Shown piece after piece: positions 42,950 to 52,054 of a stretch of DNA of 64,000 nt. The DNA comes from Bacillota bacterium (GTDB taxonomy: Bacteria; Bacillota; Limnochordia; DTU087), in the NCBI GenBank assembly GCA_012798695.1, contig JAAZMR010000023.1:30749-94748 (forward strand), in the 5' to 3' direction. The notes beneath the pieces were generated by a model. It saw only the letters and a program-made list of their open reading frames with translations. It was not told the origin of the DNA and made no database searches. How positions within the stretch are numbered: position 1 is the stretch's first letter; every line of letters begins with the position of its first letter. The position numbers were made by a program, and so were the translations under genes.

Positions 42950-44746
42950 CTAAAGCCTACCAAAGCGCCGGTGTATGTCAGCTAGTGCCAAACGTACTAC
43001 TATAGGTCTACCATGTGGGCAGGTGAAGGAATTTTGGGTGGTCATAAGATCTGTAAACAGTTGCAGCATCACTGGCAAGGAAAGCTGTTCCCCTGCCTTA
43101 ACGGCTCCTTTGCAGGACATGACTACTACGGCAGCCTCCCGATAATCACCAGTATGACCCACCCTGATTATCTCCAGTAACAACTCTTCGAGTTCTTCCT
43201 CAGCTATCCCGGACAGTTCGGCTGGAACTGTGCGTACTAAGCAGTCCTTGGAACCGAACTCAGCGATCTCAAAACCGAGTGCTGCCAGCTTAGGCGCCCA
43301 CTCCAAAATCGCCGCTGTCGATGTTGATCCCAACTCAGGGTGCAAAGGCACCAGTAAAGCTTGGGCCTGGATGCTGCGTGCATTCAACTGTTTCTGAAAG
43401 CGCTCATATAAGATCCGCTCATGCGCCGCATGCTGGTCAACTAGCCAGAGTTCTTCTTCTGCCTCGATGAGCATGTATGTCTTGTGAAATTGCCCCAGTA
43501 TCTGATACCCTGTTTGCTCGACTGCTGCCGCTTCATTGACGGTCATCGGCTCAACGGTAGGCGCTGCCGCTTCCCAGCCGGGAGTATGTTGCGCTGCATT
43601 GCTATCCAACCTGTGCTTAGAGTCAAGTGGGGGGATCATCCTGTGTTCTGTGTGATAGGGCTTGGCTCCAGCTGGTATATGGGAAAATTGCGTTTGATCC
43701 ACAGTGGCGGGAATGTCCTGTTGAGGAGCTGATCCCATTGACCACGACGCAAATGACATTGATGACTCCAGGCCTCTTCTCACTGCCAACATTACTTGTC
43801 TGTAAATTTCGCTGTTGTCACTAAAGCGGATTTCACGTTTAGCCGGATGCACATTGACATCGAGCCGGCTCGGTTCCATGGTTAAGAAAATGGCAGCTAT
43901 GGGAAACCGGCGACGGGGTAAGAGGGTTTGATATCCTTTCTCTATAGCACTAGCGAGGAGCGAGCTCTCCACAACTCGGCCATTGACGATAAATGTCTCT
44001 GCTTGACGATTGCCGCGATGGACATCGGGTTTGGAGACAAGACCAGTGATTGTGAAATAGTTGCTCTCACGTTGGATTGGTACCAAGCTCTTGCCAACGC
44101 GAGACCCGTATATACTCCACATGACGGCTTCCATTTTGCCGTCACCAGGCGTGAGCAAGATCTCGTCTTCATCGGATATCAAACGAAATCGCACCCTGGG
44201 GTTGGCCAAGGCTAGTCTTCCCAGTATATCGAAAATGTAACGTCGCTCTGTTGCCGCTTGTTTCAAAAACTTATAGCGGGCAGGTGTATTAAAGAAAAGG
44301 CGCCGCACAGTCACTGCTGTCCCTGAGGGAGCACCCACAGCTTCCAAGCGCACCCGCTTACCGCCGGAAAAGGCAATCAGTGTACCTACGGCAGCCTCCT
44401 TAGTCTTTGTAATCATCTCCAATTCCGATACTGCCGCTATACTGGGCAGCGCCTCACCCCTAAAGCCTAGGGTGACTATGCGGAACAGGTCATCGGCTGA
44501 GCGAATCTTGCTGGTCGCATGGCGTTCAAAGGCCAGTGGCACCTCGGCTTCAGGTATGCCACGGCCATTGTCAACGATTCTCAGATACTCTTTTCCACCT
44601 TCGCGGATCTCCACATCGATGCGAGTTGCCCCTGCATCTAATGCGTTTTCTACAAGCTCTTTTACTACAGAAGCCGGTCTTTCTACCACCTCACCAGCGG
44701 CGATCTTGTTAGCTGTGTCTTCATGCAGGCGAATTATGCAGTTCAT
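42950..44746 (-). CDS. mutL: DNA mismatch repair protein MutL
   Basis: GHKL ATPase and endonuclease of mismatch repair. The N-terminal ATP site shows VKELVENALDAGATRIDVEI, IVDNGRGIPE and TLGFRGEALPSI. The C-terminal domain carries the endonuclease metal motif VDQHAAHERILYERF, so it is the nicking type found in organisms without MutH. Pro/Gln-rich linker about 345-420. ATG 44746 follows AGGAGG. Operon mutS-mutL-miaA-hfq. Confidence 0.95.
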   Translation of the reverse strand: MNCIIRLHEDTANKIAAGEVVERPASVVKELVENALDAGATRIDVEIREGGKEYLRIVDNGRGIPEAEVPLAFERHATSKIRSADDLFRIVTLGFRGEALPSIAAVSELEMITKTKEAAVGTLIAFSGGKRVRLEAVGAPSGTAVTVRRLFFNTPARYKFLKQAATERRYIFDILGRLALANPRVRFRLISDEDEILLTPGDGKMEAVMWSIYGSRVGKSLVPIQRESNYFTITGLVSKPDVHRGNRQAETFIVNGRVVESSLLASAIEKGYQTLLPRRRFPIAAIFLTMEPSRLDVNVHPAKREIRFSDNSEIYRQVMLAVRRGLESSMSFASWSMGSAPQQDIPATVDQTQFSHIPAGAKPYHTEHRMIPPLDSKHRLDSNAAQHTPGWEAAAPTVEPMTVNEAAAVEQTGYQILGQFHKTYMLIEAEEELWLVDQHAAHERILYERFQKQLNARSIQAQALLVPLHPELGSTSTAAILEWAPKLAALGFEIAEFGSKDCLVRTVPAELSGIAEEELEELLLEIIRVGHTGDYREAAVVVMSCKGAVKAGEQLSLPVMLQLFTDLMTTQNSFTCPHGRPIVVRLALADIHRRFGRL

Positions 44747-44810
44747 GATCTACCTCCTATATACCCGACCTGGTCACATCACAGAACCGCAGTGCTTTCT
44801 CATAGCTGGG

Positions 44811-47507
44811 CTACGTTTCTTCTGATTTACGCAGATGGTCTTGCCATTCCACCAGCCGCTTTAGGGCCTCAAAAGGAGTCCATTGCGACAAATCGGCAGT
44901 CTCAATTTCCTGCAAAATGGACGCACCCCGCTTAGAGTTCAGATCAGCTGACCCTGGCTGCCTTTGATTTTCGTCACGAGCACGGCCTGCTGCCGTTTCT
45001 GCCATAGCCTCTTCTGGCCAGACAGCCTTGTCTGCCTCTCCCGCCAGAAAGAACCTATCTAGACTGAGCTGGCGGTAGGATGCGTCTGGCTCCAGGCCAT
45101 CCAAAACGGATTTTGCTCTACTTAAGACCTGTTTAGGCAATCCGGCTAACCGGGCTACATGTATACCATAGCTCCTATCAGCCGCTCCATCGCCCACCTT
45201 ATAAAGAAAAACAATTTCCGGTCCCTCTTCCCAAACCTCCATTCTCAGGTTCTTGATTCGAGGCTTAGTTAGGGCCAATTTGGCGAGCTCATGGTAGTGA
45301 GTAGAAAAGATGGTCCTAGCTCTACACACATCATGAATATATTCAGCTATAGATTGAGCCAGAGCCATACCATCATATGTCGAAGTGCCGCGGCCTAGCT
45401 CATCAATGATGATCAGTGATTGCGGTGTGGCCTGGCTGAGAGCGATGTTCACCTCACTCATTTCTACCATGAAAGTGCTCTGCCCAGTACCGAGGTCATC
45501 AGCAGCGCCTACTCTGGTGAAAATCCGGTCCACCAATCCAATCTCTGCCGCTTCTGCCGGTACAAAAGAGCCTATCTGGGCCATCAACGTGATTAGTGCC
45601 ACCATCCGTAAGTATGTGCTCTTACCCGCCATATTGGGACCGGTGAGAATCAGCAACTGAACATTCTCGCCGTCCAGGTAAACATCATTAGGCACAAATT
45701 GTCCTTCGGGCATCATGGCTTCCACAACTGGATGACGCCCGGCCTTGATATCAATGGTGCGGTCCTCTGTAATCTCAGGCCGACAGTACCGTCTGCGGAC
45801 AGCGACTTCACCGAGCGCAGCCAACACATCGAGCTGCCCAATGATGGCTGCCAGTTGCAGCAATCGAGGGGCAGCCTCGCTTATCCGGTTGCGAATATCG
45901 ACAAAAAGCTGGTATTCGAGCTGCAGAGCCCGTTCTTCAGCCCCCAATATGAGATTTTCTTTCTCCTTGAGCTCAGGGGTAATATATCTCTCTGAATTGG
46001 CGAGTGTCTGCTTTCGTTGATAATCGTCAGGGACACTAGCCAGGTTGGCCTTTGTCACTTCAATATAATAGCCAAAAACCTTATTAAAGCCCACCTTGAG
46101 GCTCTTGATGCCAGTTCGCTTGCGCTCCGCCGCTTCAAGGGCAGCTATCCAACTTTTGCCCTCCCGAGAAGCCGCTCGCAATTCATCTAGCTGCTTTGCA
46201 TAACCTGGGCGGATAATGCCTCCCTCTCTGAGAGTCGCCGGCGGAGATTCTACAAGGCTTCTTTGCAGCAAGTTAGCGAGTTTCGGTAGTGGTTCCAAAT
46301 TACTAGCCAGGGTCTTGAGTCTCTGTGTTTGAACATGAGTGAGGTTCTCCCGGATACTGGGCATTTGCTGTAGCGACACGCCCAGAGCCACCAGATCTCT
46401 AGGGTTGGCACTGCCATAGGTAACTCGCCCCACCAGCCTCTCCAGATCGTGTACTCTTGACAGTTGCTCTCTTAGAGTATTGCGTAAAGGTGTATGTTCG
46501 ACTAGTTCTTCAACTGCATCTAAGCGTTCCACGATCTCTTGTTGATCAAGCATCGGCTGCAGCAGCCAATGGCGCAGCAACCTACCTCCCATGGCTGTCA
46601 CAGTATCGTCCAGGAGCCAGAGCAGAGAGCCCCTGTACTCACCATCCCGTAAGGTCTGGATCAGTTCCAGATTACGACGGGTAGTGGACTCCATGAGCAT
46701 GTAGTTTTCGGTGGAGTAGACATCAATGCTGGTAATATGACTGAGGATCCGCTTTTGAGTGTCCTGCAGGTAGGAGAGAACTGCTCCTCCAGCTCGCACG
46801 GCTGCCGGTGATTCTTCTATGCCAAAGGACTGAAGCGTTCTTATCTCAAAATGCCGTTTGATGGTCTCCTTGGCGGTATCAAGGCGCCAGCCTCTCTCTC
46901 CGTAAACCGAAAATGTGCAGTCAAGACGTCTGCTAGCTTCTGCCTTCCAGGCCAGGTCTTCCCCAAGTGATGGGTGCAAAAGGCATTCTGCGGGAGATAG
47001 GCGCTCCAACTCATCCCAGAGCTTATCCTGACCCAAATCGCCTCGCAATTCGGTCAGTCCAAAATAGCCGGTAGACACGTCCACCACTGCTAGACCATAA
47101 GTCCGCTGGTGTTGAAAAATCCCTACCAAGTAATTGTTGGATTTGTCCTCCAAAAGCTGGGGCTCGATCACGGTACCAGGTGTAACAACTCGAGTTACCT
47201 CACGCTTGACGACCCCCTTAGCGGTCTTTGGGTCTTCAACCTGTTCACAAATGGCCACTTTGTAGCCATGACGCAGTAGTGTCGCCAGATAATCGTCTAT
47301 GGCATGATAAGGAACTCCACACATGGGAAGCTGTTTGCCCTTCCCCATCCCTCTACTGGTCAAAGCGATGTCTAGGACTTGAGAACCGATCTTCGCATCG
47401 TCACCGAACATCTCATAGAAATCTCCCAATCGGAAGAAGAGAATGGAATCCTGATGTTGCCGTTTAATGGAGTAATACTGTCGAAGCATCGGGCTAAGAT
47501 TCTCCAT
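44811..47507 (-). CDS. mutS: DNA mismatch repair protein MutS
   Basis: Mismatch-recognition ATPase. The N-terminal clamp has the mismatch-binding Phe-x-Glu in DFYEMFGDDA. The ATPase core shows Walker A ILTGPNMAGKSTYLRMVALI, the ST motif QSTFMVEMSE, Walker B IIIDELGRGTSTYDG and FSTHYHELAKL. About 898 residues. ATG 47507 with AAGGGAGG upstream is preferred to the 906-aa track start, whose first codons cover that ribosome site. A terminator lies in the region before it. Confidence 0.96.
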   Translation of the reverse strand: MENLSPMLRQYYSIKRQHQDSILFFRLGDFYEMFGDDAKIGSQVLDIALTSRGMGKGKQLPMCGVPYHAIDDYLATLLRHGYKVAICEQVEDPKTAKGVVKREVTRVVTPGTVIEPQLLEDKSNNYLVGIFQHQRTYGLAVVDVSTGYFGLTELRGDLGQDKLWDELERLSPAECLLHPSLGEDLAWKAEASRRLDCTFSVYGERGWRLDTAKETIKRHFEIRTLQSFGIEESPAAVRAGGAVLSYLQDTQKRILSHITSIDVYSTENYMLMESTTRRNLELIQTLRDGEYRGSLLWLLDDTVTAMGGRLLRHWLLQPMLDQQEIVERLDAVEELVEHTPLRNTLREQLSRVHDLERLVGRVTYGSANPRDLVALGVSLQQMPSIRENLTHVQTQRLKTLASNLEPLPKLANLLQRSLVESPPATLREGGIIRPGYAKQLDELRAASREGKSWIAALEAAERKRTGIKSLKVGFNKVFGYYIEVTKANLASVPDDYQRKQTLANSERYITPELKEKENLILGAEERALQLEYQLFVDIRNRISEAAPRLLQLAAIIGQLDVLAALGEVAVRRRYCRPEITEDRTIDIKAGRHPVVEAMMPEGQFVPNDVYLDGENVQLLILTGPNMAGKSTYLRMVALITLMAQIGSFVPAEAAEIGLVDRIFTRVGAADDLGTGQSTFMVEMSEVNIALSQATPQSLIIIDELGRGTSTYDGMALAQSIAEYIHDVCRARTIFSTHYHELAKLALTKPRIKNLRMEVWEEGPEIVFLYKVGDGAADRSYGIHVARLAGLPKQVLSRAKSVLDGLEPDASYRQLSLDRFFLAGEADKAVWPEEAMAETAAGRARDENQRQPGSADLNSKRGASILQEIETADLSQWTPFEALKRLVEWQDHLRKSEET

Positions 47508-47591
47508 GATCCATCGGACCTCCCTTCTCAAACATATTGCTTCTGCAACGGTTCACATGGCTCCTGCCTGTGCCATATGCGCCAAGGACAG

Positions 47592-47633
47592 AAAAACGCC
47601 TTGCTCAGCAAGATGACTTGGCTGCCCAAGGCG
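47592..47633 (-). terminator. terminator upstream of mutS
   Basis: Minus strand CGCCTTG and CAAGGCG (7 bp), with an inner CAAG/CTTG stem, followed by TTTTT. It separates the PRC-barrel-like gene from mutS. Confidence 0.75.
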
Positions 47634-47706
47634 GGAATCATGCGGTCTTGTTCTAAACCAGCCAGTTAGTAGCGGGTCTAGGTGCACTGTACCTCCTATA
47701 CGGACG

Positions 47707-48129
47707 TCATGGGTCAGTGTCCATGTCCGAGAAAACAGGGTCCATACCAGCCTCTTCAAGCCAGTACGGTGTCTGATCAAGTATAGCGTGAATGAGCTCC
47801 TCATGTGGCCGTTCCATAGGGTAAGTCAAGGTGGGTAAAGCCAGAAAATCAACAGCATCTATGTTGCAGAAAACGGCTGTTTCTGTGATCTCGGTAATCA
47901 TATCGGCTGGCACCGGAACGTGGTGTCCAGATCGTTCGTCATAGACAACAACATATCTGATGGTGCACATACTGGGCTGCACCAATTGCCGAATAATGTG
48001 GCCGCATACATGCTGATCCCGGCTGACTAGTTCCAGCTGCCACAGATCTCGATTACTCACTTCCAGCAATGCTGCATCCGGAATCATGTTGTTACTGCAT
48101 AAACTGTCTATGCCTCGGTGTTTACACAT
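47707..48129 (-). CDS. PRC-barrel-like hypothetical protein
   Basis: 140 residues, soluble. The central part (LLEVSNRDLWQLELVSRDQ, then IRYVVVYDERSGHHVPVPAD) has the strand pattern of a PRC-barrel, a small domain that binds RNA-processing or reaction-centre proteins. Resemblance is by pattern only. ATG 48129 follows AGGGGG. It starts 30 nt after the miaB stop and is closed by the terminator before mutS. Confidence 0.5.
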   Translation of the reverse strand: MCKHRGIDSLCSNNMIPDAALLEVSNRDLWQLELVSRDQHVCGHIIRQLVQPSMCTIRYVVVYDERSGHHVPVPADMITEITETAVFCNIDAVDFLALPTLTYPMERPHEELIHAILDQTPYWLEEAGMDPVFSDMDTDP

Positions 48130-48159
48130 AACTGCTGCCCCCTACCCAGCCAGCTCTGC

Positions 48160-49485
48160 TCAAGCGAGCTCACCACCTAGGCTCCAGGTATGAGCCTCTG
48201 TAATGCGTACATTGACTAGCTCACCGATTAGTTCTTGCCTGCCCGGAAAGACTACATTCTTGGCAGTCCTCGTTTTTCCGGTTAGCATATTGGTATCGTT
48301 TCTGCTGATCCCCTCTGCGAGAACCTGCAGCTCACGGCCGAGGAGTTTTGTATTGCGCTCTAGACTCATCTTATTCTGTAATTCGATGAGTCGATAGATG
48401 CGCTCTTTTTTTACATCTTCCGGCACCTGGTCGGGCATCTCGGTGGCCGGTGTCCCTTTCCGCGGTGAGTAAATGAAGGTAAAGGCTGAGTCATATCCAA
48501 CCTCTCTTACCAGAGATAATGTATCCGCGAAGTCAGCTTCTGTCTCCCCGGGAAATCCCACCATGATATCAGTAGTAAGGCTAATGTCCGGTACGTAATG
48601 GCGTACTTTGTCTACCACCTTCAAGTAATCTTCCCTGGTATACCGTCTGTTCATACGGTGCAACACATCATTACTCCCTGCCTGTACCGGTAAGTGCAGG
48701 TGCTCACATACCTTTTCCAGCTGCGCCAGGTGGAGAATCAGCTTATCGCTGATGTCTTTGGGATGAGAGGTAGTGAACCTAATGCGCTCTATGCCCGGTA
48801 CTTGGTTAAGCCTATCCAAAAGATCAGCAAAATCCACCTCTATCTCCAAATCCTGGCCATAGGAGTTGACATTCTGTCCCAAGAGGGTGATCTCTTTGAT
48901 GCCCTTGTCTGCCAGCCCCTCAACTTCTCGCCAGATCTCGTGAGGATGACGACTGCGTTCCCGCCCTCTGACATATGGGACTATGCAATAGGAACAGAAG
49001 TTATTGCACCCATACATGATCGTAACCCAAGCTTTGAAGGTGCTGTCTCTTAAGGCCGGTAACCCTTCAATTGGGTCTCCACCCTTATCCCAGATCTCAA
49101 CTACTTGTTCCCCGGTTGTGGCTATTTTATGCAGCAGTTCCGGTAGGCGATGGATATTGTGGGTGCCAAAGAACAGATCTACATGGGGAAGCCGATTCAG
49201 CATCTGGGTCAATTCTTCTTGCTGTTGCGGCATACAGCCGCAGATCCCGATAATCATGTCAGGTTTCTTGGCCTTGGCCTCCTTGAGCTGCCCTACTTGT
49301 CCATATACCTTCCGCTCTGGATTCTCCCTCACGCAACAGGTGTTAAACAAGACCAAGTCGGCAGCTGCGGGATGTTCAGTAAACCCGTACCCTGCTTGGG
49401 CTAGCAAGCCTCGTATGGTCTCGGTATCTCTCTCATTCATCTGACAACCAAAAGTACGAATAAATGCCAAGCGTTGTTTGGCCAT
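48160..49485 (-). CDS. miaB: tRNA-2-methylthio-N6-dimethylallyladenosine synthase
   Basis: Radical SAM methylthiotransferase acting on i6A37 of tRNA. The N-terminal UPF0004 domain carries Cys in TFGCQMNERD, FNTCCVRE and GICGCMPQ (auxiliary cluster). The radical SAM core has GCNNFCSYCIVPYVRGRERS, and a C-terminal TRAM domain follows. Length about 441. ATG 49485 is preferred to TTG 49491, but the closest good ribosome site (AAAGGAG) is about 35 nt upstream, across a small hairpin, so initiation looks inefficient. It works after MiaA. Confidence 0.94.
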   Translation of the reverse strand: MAKQRLAFIRTFGCQMNERDTETIRGLLAQAGYGFTEHPAAADLVLFNTCCVRENPERKVYGQVGQLKEAKAKKPDMIIGICGCMPQQQEELTQMLNRLPHVDLFFGTHNIHRLPELLHKIATTGEQVVEIWDKGGDPIEGLPALRDSTFKAWVTIMYGCNNFCSYCIVPYVRGRERSRHPHEIWREVEGLADKGIKEITLLGQNVNSYGQDLEIEVDFADLLDRLNQVPGIERIRFTTSHPKDISDKLILHLAQLEKVCEHLHLPVQAGSNDVLHRMNRRYTREDYLKVVDKVRHYVPDISLTTDIMVGFPGETEADFADTLSLVREVGYDSAFTFIYSPRKGTPATEMPDQVPEDVKKERIYRLIELQNKMSLERNTKLLGRELQVLAEGISRNDTNMLTGKTRTAKNVVFPGRQELIGELVNVRITEAHTWSLGGELA

Positions 49486-49632
49486 ACCCAATCGCCGCGG
49501 CTAGACTGGCGGCGCACTCTCCTTTCCACCAAATCACTCAGACTATACACTGGAGTTCCAGGTAACAGTAATATCCTGTCCAGCACCGACTTATTCAATA
49601 TATGCTCTGCACACCCAGAGTGGCATTTTGCA

Positions 49633-50388
49633 CTAGGAATGAGACTTGGTGTGATCTTGAAGGTCGTCGGTCGTAGCGTTCGCAAGCATTTGCTCCACGT
49701 CCACACCATGGGGACCTTCTGGACCAGTACTCATATGATCAACCCTATGTCCTGTCACCATATACATGACCCGCTCGGCAATATTGGTAGCATGATCAGC
49801 AATACGTTCCAGGTAGCGAGCAACAAACAGGAGGTTGATGGCTTGGCCTGAGCGTCTTCCGTTTTCTCCTTGGAGCACAATACCGATTAGTTCATCGAAT
49901 AGCTGAGAATACAATTGGTCAACTGGTTCATCTGCCTGTCTAACTCGTTCCGCCAGCTCCAGATCACGTTCCACAAAACAGGTAAGACTATCTCTGACCA
50001 TGGCTTTTGTCTTATCTGCCATGATGGGAATATCGATCAAAGGTTTAATTAACGGCTCTTCCCCAATACGCAGTGTCAACTCAGCTATGTTACAAGCATG
50101 GTCACCAATTCTCTCTACATCGGTAGTGATCTTGAAAATGGCTACTACAGTGCGCAGGTCAGATGCCAGAGGTTGCTGCAGCGCGATTAGGCGCATACAG
50201 TCCTCTTCTATGTCGATCTGCATCTGGTCAACGATATCATCTTTGTCTAGTACTGCCTGAGCGCCAGCTAAGTCTTGAGTGCCGAGAAAATGGACTGCTT
50301 CATGGATCTGTTTCTCTACTAGGCTGCCCATCTTGAGCATTTCCGCCTGAATAGCCTGTAATTCCCTGTGAAAACTCTCCCTAGTCAT
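49633..50388 (-). CDS. phoU: phosphate signalling regulator PhoU
   Basis: Two-repeat helical protein that modulates Pst transport and PhoR signalling. It starts TRESFHRELQAIQAEMLKMG; metal-binding helix motifs are in RIGDHACNIAEL and RIADHATNIAERV, one per repeat. Length 251 is slightly long because of a charged tail after VMYMVTGHRVD. ATG 50388 follows AGGGGC. It ends an operon pstC-pstA-pstB-phoU; if PstB is inactive, PhoU might still sense through the membrane subunits. Confidence 0.93.
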   Translation of the reverse strand: MTRESFHRELQAIQAEMLKMGSLVEKQIHEAVHFLGTQDLAGAQAVLDKDDIVDQMQIDIEEDCMRLIALQQPLASDLRTVVAIFKITTDVERIGDHACNIAELTLRIGEEPLIKPLIDIPIMADKTKAMVRDSLTCFVERDLELAERVRQADEPVDQLYSQLFDELIGIVLQGENGRRSGQAINLLFVARYLERIADHATNIAERVMYMVTGHRVDHMSTGPEGPHGVDVEQMLANATTDDLQDHTKSHS

Positions 50389-50423
50389 ACTACAAGCCCC
50401 TCTCCATCTGCTGGAGTGCGATC

Positions 50424-51191
50424 TTAGTTAAATCTGCCTGTAATGTAATCTTCGGTGCGTTTGTCCTTGGGCCGTGCGAAGACGTCTGATGTTGGGCCAA
50501 ACTCCACTAAAGATCCCTCTGACAAGAAAGCCAAATAATCGGAGACCCTGCCAGCTTGTTGCAGGCCATCAGTGGCCAAGACTATCGTATAGAACTCCTT
50601 TAACTCCAAAATCAGATCCTCTATCTTCGCTATGGAGACAGGATCGAGATTGGAAGCAGGATCGTCGATTAAAAGTACCTCTGGTTCAACTGCCAAGGCT
50701 CGCGCAATACACAATCTGGCTTTCTGTCCTGGTGAAAGCTCGAGGGCTGAAATCTGCAATCGATCCTTGACTTCATTCCAAAGAGCTGCTCGCTTTAGAC
50801 TTCTCTTGACTATCTCATCTAGTTCATTTCGCTGTCTCACCCCATGAAGGCGTGGGCCATACGCAACATTGTCAAAAACGCTCTTGGGAAACGGATGGGG
50901 GCGTCGGGCTAGCAACCCTATACGTCTTCGAACACGTGTAACATCAACATCAGGCCCATAGATGTTTTTGCCATCAAGCAAAACTCTTCCTTCCGTTGTG
51001 ACCCCGCCCCAAAGCTCGTTCATCCGACAGAGTGAGCGTAACAAGCTTGATTTCCCTGCATCGGTGCGGCCGATTATAGCAGTTGCGGCACCCGATGGAA
51101 TGGTCAGATCAATAGAGGTAAGGGCTTGAAAAGCCCCATAGTAGACGCTTAAGTCTTGCACCACCAATTTGACATCATTTGTTACTGCCAT
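50424..51191 (-). CDS. pstB: PstB-like ABC ATPase with degenerate catalytic motifs
   Basis: Aligns along its length with phosphate-transport ATP-binding proteins, including the C-terminal TEDYITGR. However, key residues differ: Walker A GRTDAGKSS keeps GK but not GPSGCGKS; the Q-loop reads IGLLARRPHPFP (Gln replaced by Arg); the signature is LSPGQ, not LSGGQ; Walker B is LLIDDP (Glu replaced by Asp); and the H-loop reads LATDGLQQA (His replaced by Asp). ATP hydrolysis is therefore likely weak or lost. ATG 51191 overlaps the pstA stop (TGATG) and has AAAGGA upstream; the 286-aa track start is too long. Confidence 0.85.
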   Translation of the reverse strand: MAVTNDVKLVVQDLSVYYGAFQALTSIDLTIPSGAATAIIGRTDAGKSSLLRSLCRMNELWGGVTTEGRVLLDGKNIYGPDVDVTRVRRRIGLLARRPHPFPKSVFDNVAYGPRLHGVRQRNELDEIVKRSLKRAALWNEVKDRLQISALELSPGQKARLCIARALAVEPEVLLIDDPASNLDPVSIAKIEDLILELKEFYTIVLATDGLQQAGRVSDYLAFLSEGSLVEFGPTSDVFARPKDKRTEDYITGRFN

Positions 51192-52054
51192 CAACCATCT
51201 ATCCTTTCTCCCATATTTGGAGTCGATAGTGGAGAAACCCAAATGCTTCTCACCAAAATAGCGGCAGATTGAAGCAATAGACATATTGTCAGTAGGAGCA
51301 ATGCGGTACCAAACTGACTCTCTGTACCGATCTCGGCTGACTCAATTACAGAACGGTACAGGTAGTATGGTAGTATCCGGAGCGGCGCCTCTTGAGGCAG
51401 TGGCTGGGAAGCGGCCAGCATGATCACAGGTGCCGCAACGCCACTGACGCGAGCCATTCCTTCCAAGATACCCGCAACAATGTCTGCCATAGCGTACGGT
51501 AGTACGGCCTTGAGAGTCGTTTGCCAGCGACTGGCACCTAATGCCAAACTCTCCCTTCGGAAAGAGACAGGCACCTCCTGTACAGCGGCGTAAGTCACAG
51601 TAATCAGCCTCGGTAGCAGCCACAGTCCTAATGTGAGGAGGATCAGCCAAGATGCATCTAGGCCCCAATGGAGGCTCAAAGCTCCCCAGCCAAATAACCC
51701 GTATACTATCGGAGGCACCTCAGCCAAGCTATCAATACCATCTACAATACTTGCGGTCGAACGGGTATCAGGAGCGTATTCGCTGAGAAAAATGCCAGCA
51801 CTCACACCTAGAGGCGATGCTATTAAGGTGGCACCAAGTAGGGCATATATGGTCCGCCACCCCGCTTCCACTAGTGGCTCATTCCCTACTTCCATAGACG
51901 CGCGCAAACAACCATGCTTCAGTGGCGACCATCCATTAGCCAACACATATCCTAGAAGCATCATGAGTATTCCCGCTGCCATAAAGGAAAATATGGCTAT
52001 GCAGCAGCACATCAATCGTTCAGCATTGGCTCTGGAAATAGGGGGTTTCTTCAT
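51191..52054 (-). CDS. pstA: phosphate ABC transporter permease PstA-like
   Basis: Integral membrane subunit with about six helices and the EAA-type cytoplasmic loop FRRESLALGASRWQTTLKAV. The helix after it reads ARVSGVAAP where transport-competent PstA usually has a GETAP-type motif, so the conserved Glu is absent. Length 287. Overlaps pstC (ATGA) and pstB. Partner of PstC; changes parallel those in PstB. Confidence 0.82.
   Translation of the reverse strand: MKKPPISRANAERLMCCCIAIFSFMAAGILMMLLGYVLANGWSPLKHGCLRASMEVGNEPLVEAGWRTIYALLGATLIASPLGVSAGIFLSEYAPDTRSTASIVDGIDSLAEVPPIVYGLFGWGALSLHWGLDASWLILLTLGLWLLPRLITVTYAAVQEVPVSFRRESLALGASRWQTTLKAVLPYAMADIVAGILEGMARVSGVAAPVIMLAASQPLPQEAPLRILPYYLYRSVIESAEIGTESQFGTALLLLTICLLLQSAAILVRSIWVSPLSTPNMGERIDG

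Noticed and set aside
47553-47804. 83-aa minus ORF (or its 44-codon GTG version) before mutS
   Set aside because: Overlaps the terminator hairpin; AGGAGG is only 4 nt from the GTG; the product has no pattern. Kept only as part of the mutS-leader finding.
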